Of a stretch of DNA of 64,000 bases, positions 17,058 to 26,534 are shown piece by piece. The first letter of the stretch is position 1. Every line of letters starts with the position of its first letter. The stretch lies in contig NZ_SOEE01000001.1 in the NCBI RefSeq assembly GCF_004366035.1, positions 620,001-684,000 of the forward strand, in the 5' to 3' direction. Under the pieces are notes generated by a model. It was not told the DNA's origin. It saw only the letters and a list, made by a program, of their open reading frames with translations, and did no database searches. The translations under genes and the position numbers were made by a program. Source of the stretch: Cytobacillus oceanisediminis. Its GTDB lineage: Bacteria > Bacillota > Bacilli > Bacillales > Cytobacillaceae.

Positions 17058-17826
17058 ATGGAATCACCTGGATCGGATCTATAAAATCATCATCTTTTTT
17101 AATCGCAAAATAAAAAGACCCTTTTTCTCCATCACCAGTGTCACCTGCAATGCCTATACCGGTTCCTTTTTCAACGTATTGATATAAATTCACATTAATT
17201 TCAGCCAAATTGCCATACCAGGACTCACTTTTATCACCATGCTGTATAATAACCGTATTTCCGAAACCATCTTTCTTTCCAGCAAACCGCACAAGCCCTT
17301 CACTCATTGCTTCAATGGATGCTTCTTTACCTGTTTCGATTGTTATTCTCTGGCCATTATCATTAAAGTCTTCCAGGATTTTTGCAGAAGCAGGCAATGC
17401 ATACTCACTGTTTTCATCAAGATTCTTCTCATCCTTTTTGCCATCTGAAAATGGGAGCAGAGCCAGTGGTTTTCCGAATTGTTCTTCATACCAGCCGGAA
17501 ACTGCGGCAAATTGAAAATCCTTCTCCATGGCTGCCTTTACAAAATCTCTTGCAGGATCAAATGTTGCAGCCTGGTTTTTAAAAAGAATAGCTGCGAATA
17601 AAAAAATACAGGCAGAAGCAAGCAATTTGAATAGAAATAGTTCCTTTCGAAATAAGGGGTGATTGCCCTCTTCGAGTTTGCTCTCGTATGAAGGCAGCTT
17701 ACTAAACCCATACCGCTCTTCATCTTCTGTCCAAAGAACAGTTGAATCTCTCTTTTTTGAGAATCTTTCTTTCTCCTTTTTTCTCCGCTCGATTCTCTTG
17801 CGTATTTCATCCGCTCTTGAATTCAT
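17050..17826 (-). CDS. spoIVFA: Stage IV sporulation protein SpoIVFA
   Basis: Inhibitor and anchor of SpoIVFB in the outer forespore membrane, 258 residues. It has a charged cytoplasmic N-terminus (basic RKRIERRKKEKERF), one membrane segment near residues 68-86, and a C-terminal LytM/M23-like domain (GLVRFAGKKDGFGNTVIIQHG). The usual M23 zinc ligands are not evident, so it is probably not an active peptidase. A sigma-E-type -10 candidate lies upstream, after the minD terminator. Confidence 0.93.
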   Translation of the reverse strand: MNSRADEIRKRIERRKKEKERFSKKRDSTVLWTEDEERYGFSKLPSYESKLEEGNHPLFRKELFLFKLLASACIFLFAAILFKNQAATFDPARDFVKAAMEKDFQFAAVSGWYEEQFGKPLALLPFSDGKKDEKNLDENSEYALPASAKILEDFNDNGQRITIETGKEASIEAMSEGLVRFAGKKDGFGNTVIIQHGDKSESWYGNLAEINVNLYQYVEKGTGIGIAGDTGDGEKGSFYFAIKKDDDFIDPIQVIPFE

Positions 17827-17880
17827 AATATCCCCACCATTTCTATATAGCTCTATTTGTACAAGTTTATGAGTTGTCCA

Positions 17881-17893
17881 AATAGAGTATGAC
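17881..17893 (-). promoter_or_regulatory. Candidate sigma-E -10 element for spoIVFA-spoIVFB
   Basis: Minus strand TCATACTCTATTT followed by GGACAACTC, about 60 bases before spoIVFA. It closely resembles the safA upstream element. The spoIVF operon is sigma-E dependent in B. subtilis. The -35 is not clear. Confidence 0.45.
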
Positions 17894-17912
17894 TTGAAGT
17901 GGGTGTCTGAGA

Positions 17913-17942
17913 TAAAAAAATAAACCGGAGAAGGCTCCCCGG
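17913..17942 (-). terminator. Terminator of minC-minD
   Basis: Minus-strand stem CCGGGGAGC/TTCTCCGG followed by TTTATTTTTTT, about 20 bases after the minD stop. Confidence 0.82.
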
Positions 17943-17961
17943 CTAGTTCAATAAATTTAAA

Positions 17962-18765
17962 TTATTTAACACCAAAAAATTTTTTCAGCTTTGAGAATAC
18001 ACCTTTATTCTCTTCTTCAAGTGGCTGAAGCGGAACAGCTTCACCAAGTATGCGGCGGGCGATATTACGGTAAGCAACAGAAGCTTTGCTGTTAGGGTTT
18101 AATGCAATAGGCTCACCATGATTGGATGCCTTGATCACTTCATCATCATCTGCGACAATTCCAATTAAATCAATCGACAAATGTGCGGTAATTTCATCGA
18201 CATCGAGCATGTCGCCATTTTTCATCATATGGCTTCTAATTCTATTTATTATCAGTTTTGGAGCTTCTACATTTTCCTCTTTTTCAAGCAAGCCGATAAT
18301 CCGGTCAGCATCACGTACGGCTGAAACTTCCGGAGTGGTAACAACAATTGCTTTATCTGCACCAGCGACAGCATTTTTGTACCCCTGCTCAATTCCGGCA
18401 GGGCAGTCTATGACAATGTAGTCATAATCCTGCTTTAATTCATCGACCAGCTTTTTCATCTGCTCTGGTGTAACAGCCGTCTTATCACTTGTTTGAGCAG
18501 CAGGAAGCAAATACAGCAAATCATCAAACCGCTTGTCTTTAACCACAGCCTGATGCATTTTGCACCGGCCTTCGACTACATCGACCAGATCATAAATAAT
18601 GCGGTTTTCCAGTCCCATCACCACATCAAGATTTCGAAGGCCAATGTCTGTATCCACCAGGCACACTCTTTTTCCCTGAAGGGCCAGAGCAGTACCTACA
18701 TTTGCGGAAGTAGTCGTTTTTCCGACTCCGCCTTTTCCGGACGTAATGACAATCGCTTCTCCCAT
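17962..18765 (-). CDS. minD: Septum site-determining ATPase MinD
   Basis: ParA/MinD ATPase that recruits MinC to the membrane and blocks polar division. It has 267 residues. Deviant Walker A GKGGVGKTTT at residues 10-19; DTDIGLRNLDVVMG; and DCPAG in Walker B. The C-terminal amphipathic membrane helix is visible as GVFSKLKKFFGVK. It follows minC with a one-base gap. Confidence 0.97.
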   Translation of the reverse strand: MGEAIVITSGKGGVGKTTTSANVGTALALQGKRVCLVDTDIGLRNLDVVMGLENRIIYDLVDVVEGRCKMHQAVVKDKRFDDLLYLLPAAQTSDKTAVTPEQMKKLVDELKQDYDYIVIDCPAGIEQGYKNAVAGADKAIVVTTPEVSAVRDADRIIGLLEKEENVEAPKLIINRIRSHMMKNGDMLDVDEITAHLSIDLIGIVADDDEVIKASNHGEPIALNPNSKASVAYRNIARRILGEAVPLQPLEEENKGVFSKLKKFFGVK

Positions 18766-18766
18766 C

Positions 18767-19444
18767 CTAGCTTCCCCCTTGCAATCTAGTTATATTAGGT
18801 CTTAGATGCATTAATACTTGTAATCTATCTACAGTTATTTGATCATTTTCATCTATGTAAGCACATTCCATTTCTCTTTTTTCGTCATCTTGATCTTTGT
18901 CTGGAGCCCGATTAATACAATTGCTGATCCTTAATTGGGATGGTTTCATAAGCGAAGCAGCAATCACGGCTTCCTTATTCCCATGGCATCCGGCATGGGC
19001 TATGCCTTTTAGCGCCCCCATTATAAAGATGTTTCCTCCTGCCATGACAGTGCCCCCGGGATTTACATCTCCGATAAGAAGCAGATCTCCCGTTACTTCG
19101 AGAACCTGACCGGATCGAATCACCTTCGCAACAGATACAATTTCATTTTCTTCCTTCTGTTTTTCAGCTTCTTCTTTGGTAATGACATTGGAGCTTATGG
19201 ACTCAACGATCAGGTTCTTCTTTTGCCTTATTAACTCCTTCAATTCTTCCTGCTGCTCTTCTGTGAGATAACGGTTGCCGACTTGTACCCTCACTGAAAG
19301 AAGCCGGTCTTCAACAGATCTGGAGTTTTCTGAAAGCTTTCTATCAAGTTCTTTCTTCAGTTCTCCATATGAACAGGAATCATCGAGATGCAATGTCAGA
19401 CCATCTTTCGTCCCTTTTATTGTAACGTTTTGGTTTTTTTTCAT
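18767..19444 (-). CDS. minC: Septum site-determining protein MinC
   Basis: FtsZ polymerisation inhibitor, 225 residues. An N-terminal domain (about 1-100) precedes the C-terminal beta-helix (about 105-200) with repeated glycine turns ([31 protein letters not shown] is the hallmark; only part is quoted as key residues V-T-G-D and P-G-G-T). The basic start is [11 protein letters not shown]. It is separated from mreD by a terminator. Confidence 0.95.
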   Translation of the reverse strand: MKKNQNVTIKGTKDGLTLHLDDSCSYGELKKELDRKLSENSRSVEDRLLSVRVQVGNRYLTEEQQEELKELIRQKKNLIVESISSNVITKEEAEKQKEENEIVSVAKVIRSGQVLEVTGDLLLIGDVNPGGTVMAGGNIFIMGALKGIAHAGCHGNKEAVIAASLMKPSQLRISNCINRAPDKDQDDEKREMECAYIDENDQITVDRLQVLMHLRPNITRLQGGS

Positions 19445-19647
19445 TTCAAGATGTTCACCTCAATGATAAGAAACACATAAGTGCTGGCGGCACTCTATTA
19501 TAAAGCAGTCCATTCACTGCTATTTTTCAACCGCAGGGCCATTCTTTTAAAAACAAATTATGCCAATTATCCCTATCCAATTAGACCATAAAGGTAGAAT
19601 TCGACAGAAACCTTCTAAATTCCTTTTTTACTAAAAATTATTCATTT

Positions 19648-19677
19648 AAAAGAAACCGGATTAATCCGGTTTCTTTT
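19648..19677 (-). terminator. Terminator of mreBCD
   Basis: Palindrome AAAAGAAACCGG/CCGGTTTCTTTT around ATTAAT with flanking A/T tracts, 35 bases after the mreD stop. It separates mreBCD from minCD. Confidence 0.85.
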
Positions 19678-19711
19678 TAAATGAACTATGAAATTATATC
19701 ACTTTAAACGA

Positions 19712-20227
19712 TTAGTCATTTAAGCTATCTGCAAATTTTTCAGAAAGTCTTTTAAATGGATAAACAGCTAAAATAATGAAAATGGCATTTAATATCAGAG
19801 TTGGCACGAGGCGTGAAGATAGAAAAGCTGCAAAAACCATATCAGTATGATGAATTAATAAGTTCATCTGGTAGACACCTGCCTCAAGGAGGGTGATGCC
19901 TAAAAGCACAATAATGGAAGCCATAGCCATATTCGTCTGAAGAATTTTCATTAGTTTAGTTGTAATAAAAACAATGACTGGAAATAGAAACAGGTATATG
20001 CCGATAATTTCCACATACACAATATCAAAAAGCAAGCCGAATAATAAACCGTAAAGAATTCCGTACTTCTTTGAGCCAAAAATGGTCAAAAAAAGCAAGC
20101 CGGCCAGCAGGAAACGGGGAACTGCTATTTTTCCGCTGCCTAACAAATCATGCGGAGTTATTTGAACAAATATGCTTTCACCGATAAATAAGGCCAGGAG
20201 TATGAGAGGAAGAAGGAATCTTCTCAC
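19712..20227 (-). CDS. mreD: Rod shape-determining protein MreD
   Basis: Integral membrane protein of the elongasome, 171 residues with about five hydrophobic segments. GTG start overlapping the mreC stop (GTGA), so translation is probably coupled. It partners MreC and MreB in lateral wall synthesis. The sequence is poorly conserved in general, and the call rests on length, hydrophobicity and position. Confidence 0.92.
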   Translation of the reverse strand: MRRFLLPLILLALFIGESIFVQITPHDLLGSGKIAVPRFLLAGLLFLTIFGSKKYGILYGLLFGLLFDIVYVEIIGIYLFLFPVIVFITTKLMKILQTNMAMASIIVLLGITLLEAGVYQMNLLIHHTDMVFAAFLSSRLVPTLILNAIFIILAVYPFKRLSEKFADSLND

Positions 20228-21105
20228 AGTTCCTCCTCCTTCTCATCAACCATTTCCATTAGCTCAGGCTGTAAAGCACCTCTTTTGACAACCATTACAT
20301 GTCCAATATCGTAGAAATCTGCCCCCGGCTTAACATAGGCGGTTTGAGTGAGACCAAATTCATCAGGAACAACATCTACAACCTTCCCAATTAGTAAACT
20401 TTTAGGGAATACACCACCTAATCCTGATGTAATTACATTTTGATCTTTTTTAATCTTAGCATCATATGGAATCCTCTTAAGCAGAAGGAGACCTTTTTCC
20501 TTATCATAGCCTTCGATTAGGCCATATTCACTTTTCTCAGCCTGTATCTCTGCAGAGATGCGATTTGTAGGATCCATTGAACTAAGAAGCTGAACTGTTG
20601 AAGTAAAGGTATTGCTGCTTTTCACTTTGCCGATTAGGCCTTTAGATGTAATAACAGCCATGTTCGGTTCAATGCCAGCATTTTTCCCCTTATTAATGAT
20701 AAGCAATTCATGCCATCTGTCAGGATTTCTTCCTATAACAGTTGCCTGCTTTGGCTCAAATTCACTTAAAGAGTCTTTCTTATCCAGAATCTCACGAAGT
20801 TCTGTATTATCCTTTTTCAGCCGCTGAACCTCAGACTCAAGGCGTGCAAGCTCATCCAGCCTTGTCTTTAGCTCTTTATTTTCTTTGTATGTATTTTGCA
20901 AGTCTTCGACATTTTCAAAGAATCCTGCCACATAATTTACAGGGCTGGAAACAGCATTTTGTATAAACCCGGTAGTATCTTTTAAAAATTGTTCAGGCCA
21001 GGTCAAATTTTCTCTATCTTTTAAAGAAAATCCAATCAATGCCACGAGAATAATAATGCTGACAAGCAAAATAATCAGGCGTTTGTTCAAAAAGAACTGT
21101 GGCAT
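20224..21105 (-). CDS. mreC: Rod shape-determining protein MreC
   Basis: Bitopic scaffold of the cell-wall elongation machinery, 293 residues. One membrane segment at about residues 10-27, a coiled coil at about 65-110 (ENVEDLQNTYKENKELKTRL), then the beta-rich MreC domain with GLIGKVKSSNTFTSTVQLLSS and VITSGLGGVFPKSLLIGKV. Starts at an ATG 333 bases after mreB ends, because a dispersed repeat sits between them. Confidence 0.96.
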   Translation of the reverse strand: MPQFFLNKRLIILLVSIIILVALIGFSLKDRENLTWPEQFLKDTTGFIQNAVSSPVNYVAGFFENVEDLQNTYKENKELKTRLDELARLESEVQRLKKDNTELREILDKKDSLSEFEPKQATVIGRNPDRWHELLIINKGKNAGIEPNMAVITSKGLIGKVKSSNTFTSTVQLLSSMDPTNRISAEIQAEKSEYGLIEGYDKEKGLLLLKRIPYDAKIKKDQNVITSGLGGVFPKSLLIGKVVDVVPDEFGLTQTAYVKPGADFYDIGHVMVVKRGALQPELMEMVDEKEEEL

Positions 21106-21438
21106 CCGTTACACCTCGATTAGTATTTTTTCAGAAAAGATTGCGCCATTCAGGCACTGCTCAACAAAATATAACATATATCTGTAAAATTATCATTTTA
21201 CTAAGAAAAAGCGGAAGCGCCTTGCCCACCCCTGACAGGCATAAGACGAGCCAGCCACACAGAAAGGCGATCTTTGCCTTTTTGGGAGGATTAGCTTGTG
21301 ACCTCGAGGGGGAGGCGCTGCAGCTAGACAGTTCTCGAAGTTCAAAATTTTATGCTTTCTTATTTTATAACCAAATTTGAGCCCATGCACTTTTTAAGAA
21401 GTGAATGGGCTTTATCATTTTCTTATTCAGGCTTCTAT
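21106..21438. other. mreB-mreC intergenic region
   Basis: Contains dispersed repeat copy B (21203-21333) and a 13-bp near-perfect hairpin (21380-21411, arms AGCCCAT-CACTT and AAGTG-ATGGGCT) 28 bases after mreB. The hairpin has no T-tract on the minus strand. No ORF is credible. Confidence 0.65.
21203..21333. repeat. Dispersed intergenic repeat, copy B
   Basis: Begins AAGAAAAAGCGGAAGCGCC and ends CAGCTAGACAGTT, matching both ends of copy A. It includes CATAAGACG (inverse of CGTCTTATG in copy F) and CTCGAGGGGGAGGCGCT. Confidence 0.8.
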
Positions 21439-22461
21439 TTATCTGGATTCTTTCGCCTTCGTTTTGAATAAATCGATGTGGTCAAGAGCTTTTCCAGTAC
21501 CAATTGCGACACAGTCCAATGGGTTTTCCGCTATAAGAACAGGCATTTTTGTTTCTTCGCTGATCACCTTGTCGAGGTTGCGAAGAAGCGCCCCCCCTCC
21601 AGTCAGGACAATGCCTCGGTCCATAATATCGGCTGCCAGTTCAGGAGGAGTTTTTTCAAGTGTATTTTTTACTGCATCCACAATCGCATATACAGTATCA
21701 TTCAATGCTTTTGAAATTTCTTCAGCAGTAATTTCAATAGTTTTTGGCAGGCCAGTCAGCAGATCGCGTCCGCGGATTTCCATATTTTCAACGCCTTCAG
21801 GATCTCCAGCAGAGCCAACCTCTACTTTAATGGTTTCTGCTGTACGGTCACCAATCATTAAGTTGTAGGTTTTGCGGATATAATTGATGATCGCGTCATC
21901 CATTTCATCACCGGCAATGCGGATGGATTGGCTCGTAACAATTCCGCCCAAGGAAATGATGGCTACTTCGGTAGTTCCTCCCCCGATATCAACCACCATG
22001 CTTCCTGTCGGTTCCCAAACAGGGAGATTCGCCCCGATTGCAGCGGCAAACGGCTCTTCGATGGTATAAGCATCGCGTGCCCCTGCCTGGCGGGTTGCAT
22101 CGACAACAGCACGTTCCTCAACAGCTGTAATGCCGGATGGCACACAAACCATTACATATGGCTTGCCTGAAAAGAAGCCCTTATTTTTATTGGCTTGTTT
22201 AATATAATATTTCATCATGACCGCGGTTGTTTCATAATCCGCAATTACGCCATCCTTCATTGGACGGAGCGCGACAATATTGCCAGGTGTACGGCCGATC
22301 ATATTTTTCGCATCATTACCGACAGCTACAATATTTTTAGTATCTGTCTGCAGTGCTACTACTGACGGCTCTCTGACAACAATTCCTTTTCCTTTAACAT
22401 AGACAAGTGTATTAGCTGTTCCTAAATCTATTCCAAGGTCTCTAGTACCGATTCCAAACAT
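21439..22461 (-). CDS. mreB: Rod shape-determining protein MreB
   Basis: Actin-like ATPase that organises cell-wall elongation, 340 residues. Motifs: phosphate 1 [17 protein letters not shown], phosphate 2 [18 protein letters not shown] and adenosine motif [14 protein letters not shown]. The ATG start has GGGAG upstream and a good candidate promoter about 120 bases upstream. First gene of mreBCD. Confidence 0.98.
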   Translation of the reverse strand: MFGIGTRDLGIDLGTANTLVYVKGKGIVVREPSVVALQTDTKNIVAVGNDAKNMIGRTPGNIVALRPMKDGVIADYETTAVMMKYYIKQANKNKGFFSGKPYVMVCVPSGITAVEERAVVDATRQAGARDAYTIEEPFAAAIGANLPVWEPTGSMVVDIGGGTTEVAIISLGGIVTSQSIRIAGDEMDDAIINYIRKTYNLMIGDRTAETIKVEVGSAGDPEGVENMEIRGRDLLTGLPKTIEITAEEISKALNDTVYAIVDAVKNTLEKTPPELAADIMDRGIVLTGGGALLRNLDKVISEETKMPVLIAENPLDCVAIGTGKALDHIDLFKTKAKESR

Positions 22462-22577
22462 AAATGGTATCTCCCTTTCTGATACAAATTGCTCATTTTC
22501 CTAAGTAAGGTATTCTAATGGAATTTTCTTTAATTTTTCTAGTACAATGAGCCTCCAAAATGCAAGGCATCTCAAAA

Positions 22578-22607
22578 ATCATAACCAATATTATAGCGCA
22601 ACGTCAA
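22578..22607 (-). promoter_or_regulatory. Candidate sigma-A promoter for mreB
   Basis: Minus strand TTGACG (22607-22602), an 18-base spacer and TATGAT (22583-22578). A second TATAAT lies within the spacer. The leader to the mreB ATG would be about 110 bases. Confidence 0.55.
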
Positions 22608-22621
22608 ATAAAAACATAGTG

Positions 22622-23311
22622 TTATAAATACCCTTTTTCCTTTAAACTGACAAATTTATTTTCACCGATGATAAGATGGTCCAGCACATCAATGCCGATT
22701 ATTTTTCCGGACTCTGCAAGTCTCTTGGTTACTTCAATATCTTCCCGGCTTGGAGTCGGATCACCGCTCGGATGATTATGAATGCAGATAACCGACGCAG
22801 CTGACCTGCGAAAGGCCTCTTTAAAGACCTCTCTCGGATGGACAATTGAAGCATTCAGGCTTCCAATAAAGATGGTCTGCTTATGAAGCACCTGATTTTT
22901 TGTATTTAAATAAAGGCATACAAAATGTTCCTGAGACAGGAATCGCATATCATGCATGACATAATTTGCTCCATCCTCAGGAGAACGGATAGTATATCTG
23001 TCGTCATATGTGAGATTGGAAATCCTCCGGCCGATTTCAACTGCTGCCAGCAGCTGAATTGCCTTTGCCGATCCTATTCCTTTAATGGCCGTTATTTCAT
23101 CCAAGGATGCATCTTTTAATAGCCGGAGTCCTTCAAAATGGGTTAGAAGCCTGTTCGCTAATTGGAGGACAGATTCATCTTTCGTGCCTGTTCTGAGTAA
23201 TATCGCTATCAGCTCGTGATTGGATAAGCTTTGCGGACCATTTAGGACAAATCGCTCACGAGGGCGTTCATCTTGAGGGAAATCTTTAATCAATAGAGTA
23301 TCCGTTTGCAT
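22622..23311 (-). CDS. radC: RadC / YsxA family JAB-domain protein
   Basis: 229 residues. A helix-hairpin-helix region near the N-terminus (ITAIKGIGSAKAIQLLAAVEIG) precedes a JAMM metalloprotease-like domain with the signature HNHPSGDPTPSREDIEVT. Historically called a DNA repair protein; its true activity is not established. It lies between maf and mreB, as in B. subtilis. Confidence 0.94.
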   Translation of the reverse strand: MQTDTLLIKDFPQDERPRERFVLNGPQSLSNHELIAILLRTGTKDESVLQLANRLLTHFEGLRLLKDASLDEITAIKGIGSAKAIQLLAAVEIGRRISNLTYDDRYTIRSPEDGANYVMHDMRFLSQEHFVCLYLNTKNQVLHKQTIFIGSLNASIVHPREVFKEAFRRSAASVICIHNHPSGDPTPSREDIEVTKRLAESGKIIGIDVLDHLIIGENKFVSLKEKGYL

Positions 23312-23363
23312 ATTTTCCTCCCTAAACTCTGGGGCGAGGGAGCCGAGGATGAAAAAAAGTATA

Positions 23364-23933
23364 TTAAGGAAGCGAATATCCTGCTTTCCTTAGTTCACGA
23401 ACCGTTCTGGAGACAGGAAGGCCGACAACAGAGAAATAATCTCCATTTATGCTTTTTACAAGCATGCTGCCCATACCTTGTATCCCATATGCTCCTGCCT
23501 TGTCAAATGGTTCACCGGTGCCGATATAAGAGTTAATTTCTTCATCTGTTAACTCCCAGAACACCACATCGGTTTTTTCATAAAATGTATTCACATTTTC
23601 AGGCGTTACGATGGATACACCTGTGTAAACAGAATGGGTGGCTCCAGCCAGACTTTTGAGCATAGTAAATGCTTCCTTGCTGCTGCCTGGCTTTCCTAAA
23701 ACATTGCCGTCTTTAACTACAACTGTATCTGAGCCAATTACATATGAATCAGGGTGCTTATTAAATACAGCCTTTGCCTTTCTATGGGCAAGCTCCTTCA
23801 CGATCTCTCCTGGTGTCAGCACTGGATCAAAACTTTCATCGACATCACTGCTGGAGACTTCAAATTGCAAATGAAGATTTTCAAGAAGTTCTTTTCGCCG
23901 CGGGGAAGAAGAGGCTAAAATGAGGTTTTGCAT
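23364..23933 (-). CDS. maf: Maf family nucleotide pyrophosphatase
   Basis: House-cleaning nucleoside triphosphate pyrophosphatase (septum-associated Maf family), 189 residues. N-terminal ILASSSPRRKELL loop, central YVIGSDTVV with the catalytic Asp, and DKAGAYGIQG with the conserved Lys. Lies upstream of radC, 52 bases apart, and probably cotranscribed. Confidence 0.95.
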   Translation of the reverse strand: MQNLILASSSPRRKELLENLHLQFEVSSSDVDESFDPVLTPGEIVKELAHRKAKAVFNKHPDSYVIGSDTVVVKDGNVLGKPGSSKEAFTMLKSLAGATHSVYTGVSIVTPENVNTFYEKTDVVFWELTDEEINSYIGTGEPFDKAGAYGIQGMGSMLVKSINGDYFSVVGLPVSRTVRELRKAGYSLP

Positions 23934-24067
23934 GTAATCACCTTACCTTTATGTATCATATTGGGAGATACAGATTAATCGTATCAAAAAATTGCCAGAC
24001 AAACAATTTTTAAGAGGTCATTTATAGATATTTTTATCATAAATTATCGAAAAGTGACAAAAAGAAA

Positions 24068-24096
24068 GAGTCTGTCTAAATTTCCCGAACAGACTC
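24068..24096 (-). terminator. Terminator of spoIIB
   Basis: Minus-strand stem GAGTCTGT/ACAGACTC with a 13-base loop, then TTTCTTTTTG, about 70 bases after the stop codon. Confidence 0.7.
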
Positions 24097-24165
24097 CATT
24101 TAATATGTGATATTTCCCAGAAAATATTCGAATCGGATAAAATTATGGCACAATATGCCAGGTGC

Positions 24166-25245
24166 TTACTGCCCGTCTGACTGGAGCAAAGACTGATAAG
24201 CCGCAAGAAATGCCAGCAGGTGCTCCTGAATTTTACCAGCTGATGCAGAATCCCCTGCCTGCTGGTATGTTTCTATTTGCTTCGAGGCATTCAAAAGTTC
24301 CTCTCTTATAGATGTCAGGCCTTTATTTTGAATTTGATCTGCCTGCAGTTCATTCACTGCCTTGCTATGATTTTTTATTTCCTGAGCCGTCTCAGGGGCT
24401 ATTGAGCTGCCGAGAGAGGCACTGGCAGCACCTTTTGAAAGGCTTTGATATAACACCGGAGCAATTTCAGACAGTTTTTTCTCTTCAGCATTCAGCCCTT
24501 CAATTGCTTTACCTTCAAAGGCTACTTCCTTTGCAAATACATCAATCCCTTTGCTTTTTAGATCGGCACCTATTTCCTTCGCCTGATCAAGACTTCCGGA
24601 TACCCCTAAAAAAAGAAAAGTCTGCTCTCCCATTTTTAATGATTGGCTATAAACTCCTTTTTGTGAGTTAGCTTCCTGGACTTGCTCTGCTGCTTCGCTG
24701 TTTGACCATACGCCGCCTTGAACTACGTAAGCTGTTAATGTTTCTAATTCTGCGACTGCAGCGGGAGCCTGCTGAACTGATGCTGCCGGAGTTTCTTTAA
24801 TTGGAGGGGCCACAGTTTCGGCTGCCTGATCGGTAAATACCAGCTTCAGCATGATGAACCCGAAGGTAGTCCCAAGCAGAACAGCAAAAAAGACAGCCAG
24901 AAAAATGGATGTTAAGAATCCTTGCTTATTTCTTCCCTGGAATTTCTTAGCCAGTGTACTCAACCCATTTTTAGCCGGTGATTTAGGAGGAGCTGCTATT
25001 TTATATTCCTTTATATCCGCATCTTCCGTTTCCTCTGGCAGGATCCAGTCGAAGCTGTCATCCGCCTCTTTGCCGGCCGCTGTTTGTATGGACGCGAAAA
25101 ATTCAGTTTGTTCCTGCTTTTTCTGTCTATCCAGCTGTCTCGGATCCCATGCTTTTTCCTGCATTTCTTCCTTTTTCTCCTGAAACGGACGGTCCTTGCC
25201 ATTTATCTTAATCGTAATCGTTTTTTCGCTTTTAGGCTTGTCCAT
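24166..25245 (-). CDS. spoIIB: Stage II sporulation protein SpoIIB
   Basis: SPOR-domain membrane protein helping engulfment and septal wall remodelling. It has 359 residues. The N-terminal cytoplasmic part starts KTITIKINGKDRPF, a signature of this family. One membrane segment lies at about residues 112-134, followed by a Pro/Ala linker and a SPOR-like domain (about 165-245, TAYVVQGGVWSNSEAAEQV). The C-terminal part is helical. The ATG start follows AAGGAGG. It sits between comC and maf, as in B. subtilis. Confidence 0.9.
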   Translation of the reverse strand: MDKPKSEKTITIKINGKDRPFQEKKEEMQEKAWDPRQLDRQKKQEQTEFFASIQTAAGKEADDSFDWILPEETEDADIKEYKIAAPPKSPAKNGLSTLAKKFQGRNKQGFLTSIFLAVFFAVLLGTTFGFIMLKLVFTDQAAETVAPPIKETPAASVQQAPAAVAELETLTAYVVQGGVWSNSEAAEQVQEANSQKGVYSQSLKMGEQTFLFLGVSGSLDQAKEIGADLKSKGIDVFAKEVAFEGKAIEGLNAEEKKLSEIAPVLYQSLSKGAASASLGSSIAPETAQEIKNHSKAVNELQADQIQNKGLTSIREELLNASKQIETYQQAGDSASAGKIQEHLLAFLAAYQSLLQSDGQ

Positions 25246-25310
25246 ATCTCTTCCTCCTTCCGTGCCGTTTCCTGAATTGTTTTCATCCTAACATAAGGAA
25301 AAAAAAAAAT

Positions 25311-25333
25311 AACAAGACTTTTGTCGTCTTGTT
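25311..25333 (-). terminator. Terminator downstream of comC
   Basis: Minus-strand stem AACAAGAC/GTCTTGTT followed by a run of about ten T. It lies about 155 bases after comC and 65 bases before spoIIB. The stretch between it and comC shows nothing recognisable. Confidence 0.8.
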
Positions 25334-25489
25334 ACGGAAGGATTTCGTCAAATTTTTCATTTGGATTTTCGGTTAATTTATGTAATTAAAATCAGGATCT
25401 AATTTATTTATAAGGATTCCTTCATTGGCATTAAAATAGAAAAATTACAGATTTTATACTCATTAACTTCTTGACAATTCTGAGTATCT

Positions 25490-26254
25490 CTATAGGACTG
25501 CGTGAAAGTACCACTTTATCAATTCATTGCCATAAAAGTAAGCAATTATTGTTCCCAAACCAATAAAAGGACCGAATGGAATTGGTTTTCCCTTTTTCAC
25601 AACTCCTATAAGCATGCCTATACCACCTAGAAATGCTCCAAACAAAGTGGCTAGAAAAAACGAAAGCATAACAAGCTTCACACCTAAAGCAATACCAATA
25701 ACTGAGTATAGCTTTATATCACCCCCACCCATGCCGCCTTTACTGATTACAGCTATAAATAAAAGGAGTAAAAAACCAAGCACCCCACCTGCTATACTGT
25801 CCCACCAAGGAGAAAGAGGAATAAAAATACGTTCTGCTAATAGGATCACACCAAAAACTAAGAGAACTTTATTTGGAATGATCATATATTTATAGTCAGA
25901 TACAAATATAATAACCATAAGAGAAACTAACGTCCATGCAACAATCAACTCGGAAGTCCACCCTAAAATTAATGGAGCAGCAGCAAACAAAGTACCTGTC
26001 GAAAACTCTATAGCCGGATATAAGGCTGAAACTGACACCTTACAGCGTCTGCATTTTCCACCTAGAAATACATAAGAAAGAATTGGTACAAGCTCCAAAT
26101 ATGATAAAGTTTGCTTACAGTGTTTACAATGTGATCTCGGCTTTACTATTGATTGATTTTCAGGAACTCTTAGGCCAACTACATTGTAGAAGGAACCTAG
26201 TATGGTACCGAATAAAAATAATATTATTAAGAGATTTAGCATAAATATTAACAC
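25490..26254 (-). CDS. comC: Prepilin peptidase ComC
   Basis: Type IV prepilin peptidase that processes ComG pseudopilins for DNA uptake, 254 residues in the open frame. Polytopic; the cytoplasmic loop has two CxxC pairs (CKHC, CRRC). The catalytic aspartates are in VSDYKYMIIPN and GGGDIK. The earliest possible start is a GTG at 26254 and an ATG follows four codons later at 26242; neither has a ribosome-binding site. A strong GGAGGAGG lies about 90 bases further upstream, ahead of a 12-codon ORF. It is normally next to folC, but here a GGDEF gene intervenes. Confidence 0.9.
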   Translation of the reverse strand: MLIFMLNLLIILFLFGTILGSFYNVVGLRVPENQSIVKPRSHCKHCKQTLSYLELVPILSYVFLGGKCRRCKVSVSALYPAIEFSTGTLFAAAPLILGWTSELIVAWTLVSLMVIIFVSDYKYMIIPNKVLLVFGVILLAERIFIPLSPWWDSIAGGVLGFLLLLFIAVISKGGMGGGDIKLYSVIGIALGVKLVMLSFFLATLFGAFLGGIGMLIGVVKKGKPIPFGPFIGLGTIIAYFYGNELIKWYFHAVL

Positions 26255-26292
26255 GCCGGTGCAGGTACAAGAAAGCTGATTTCCTGAGTGTC

Positions 26293-26331
26293 CTATTTTA
26301 TATAGAGGCCCTCAAATATTGTTATATGCAC
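26293..26331 (-). CDS. Possible leader peptide upstream of comC
   Basis: A 12-codon ORF (GTG start, MHITIFEGLYIK, TAG stop) follows GGAGGAGG by 11 bases and ends 39 bases before the comC GTG. It uses the only good ribosome site in the region. It may be a leader peptide or a chance ORF. Confidence 0.25.
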   Translation of the reverse strand: MHITIFEGLYIK

Positions 26332-26505
26332 GCAGCTTGTTTCCTCCTCCTAAATTTGCAAAACTAAAAAATGATCAATTGTATATGAATATACTTGAAC
26401 AGTATATGTTGAATTCTTATGAACTTCAATGATGTAAATCACTAACATTATACCAATACACTTAAGACAATATATTTAATAGGTAAAACGGTTGATTTGC
26501 ACAAA

Positions 26506-26534
26506 AAAATCCTTTTGACAAACAAAAGGATTTT
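26506..26534 (-). terminator. Terminator of the GGDEF gene
   Basis: Minus-strand stem AAAATCCTTTTG/CAAAAGGATTTT with a 5-base loop, followed by TTTGTG. It begins at the stop codon of the GGDEF gene. Confidence 0.8.

Noticed and set aside
21193..21390. ORFs on both strands between mreB and mreC
   Set aside because: They fall in the dispersed repeat, lack ribosome sites and do not match between repeat copies.
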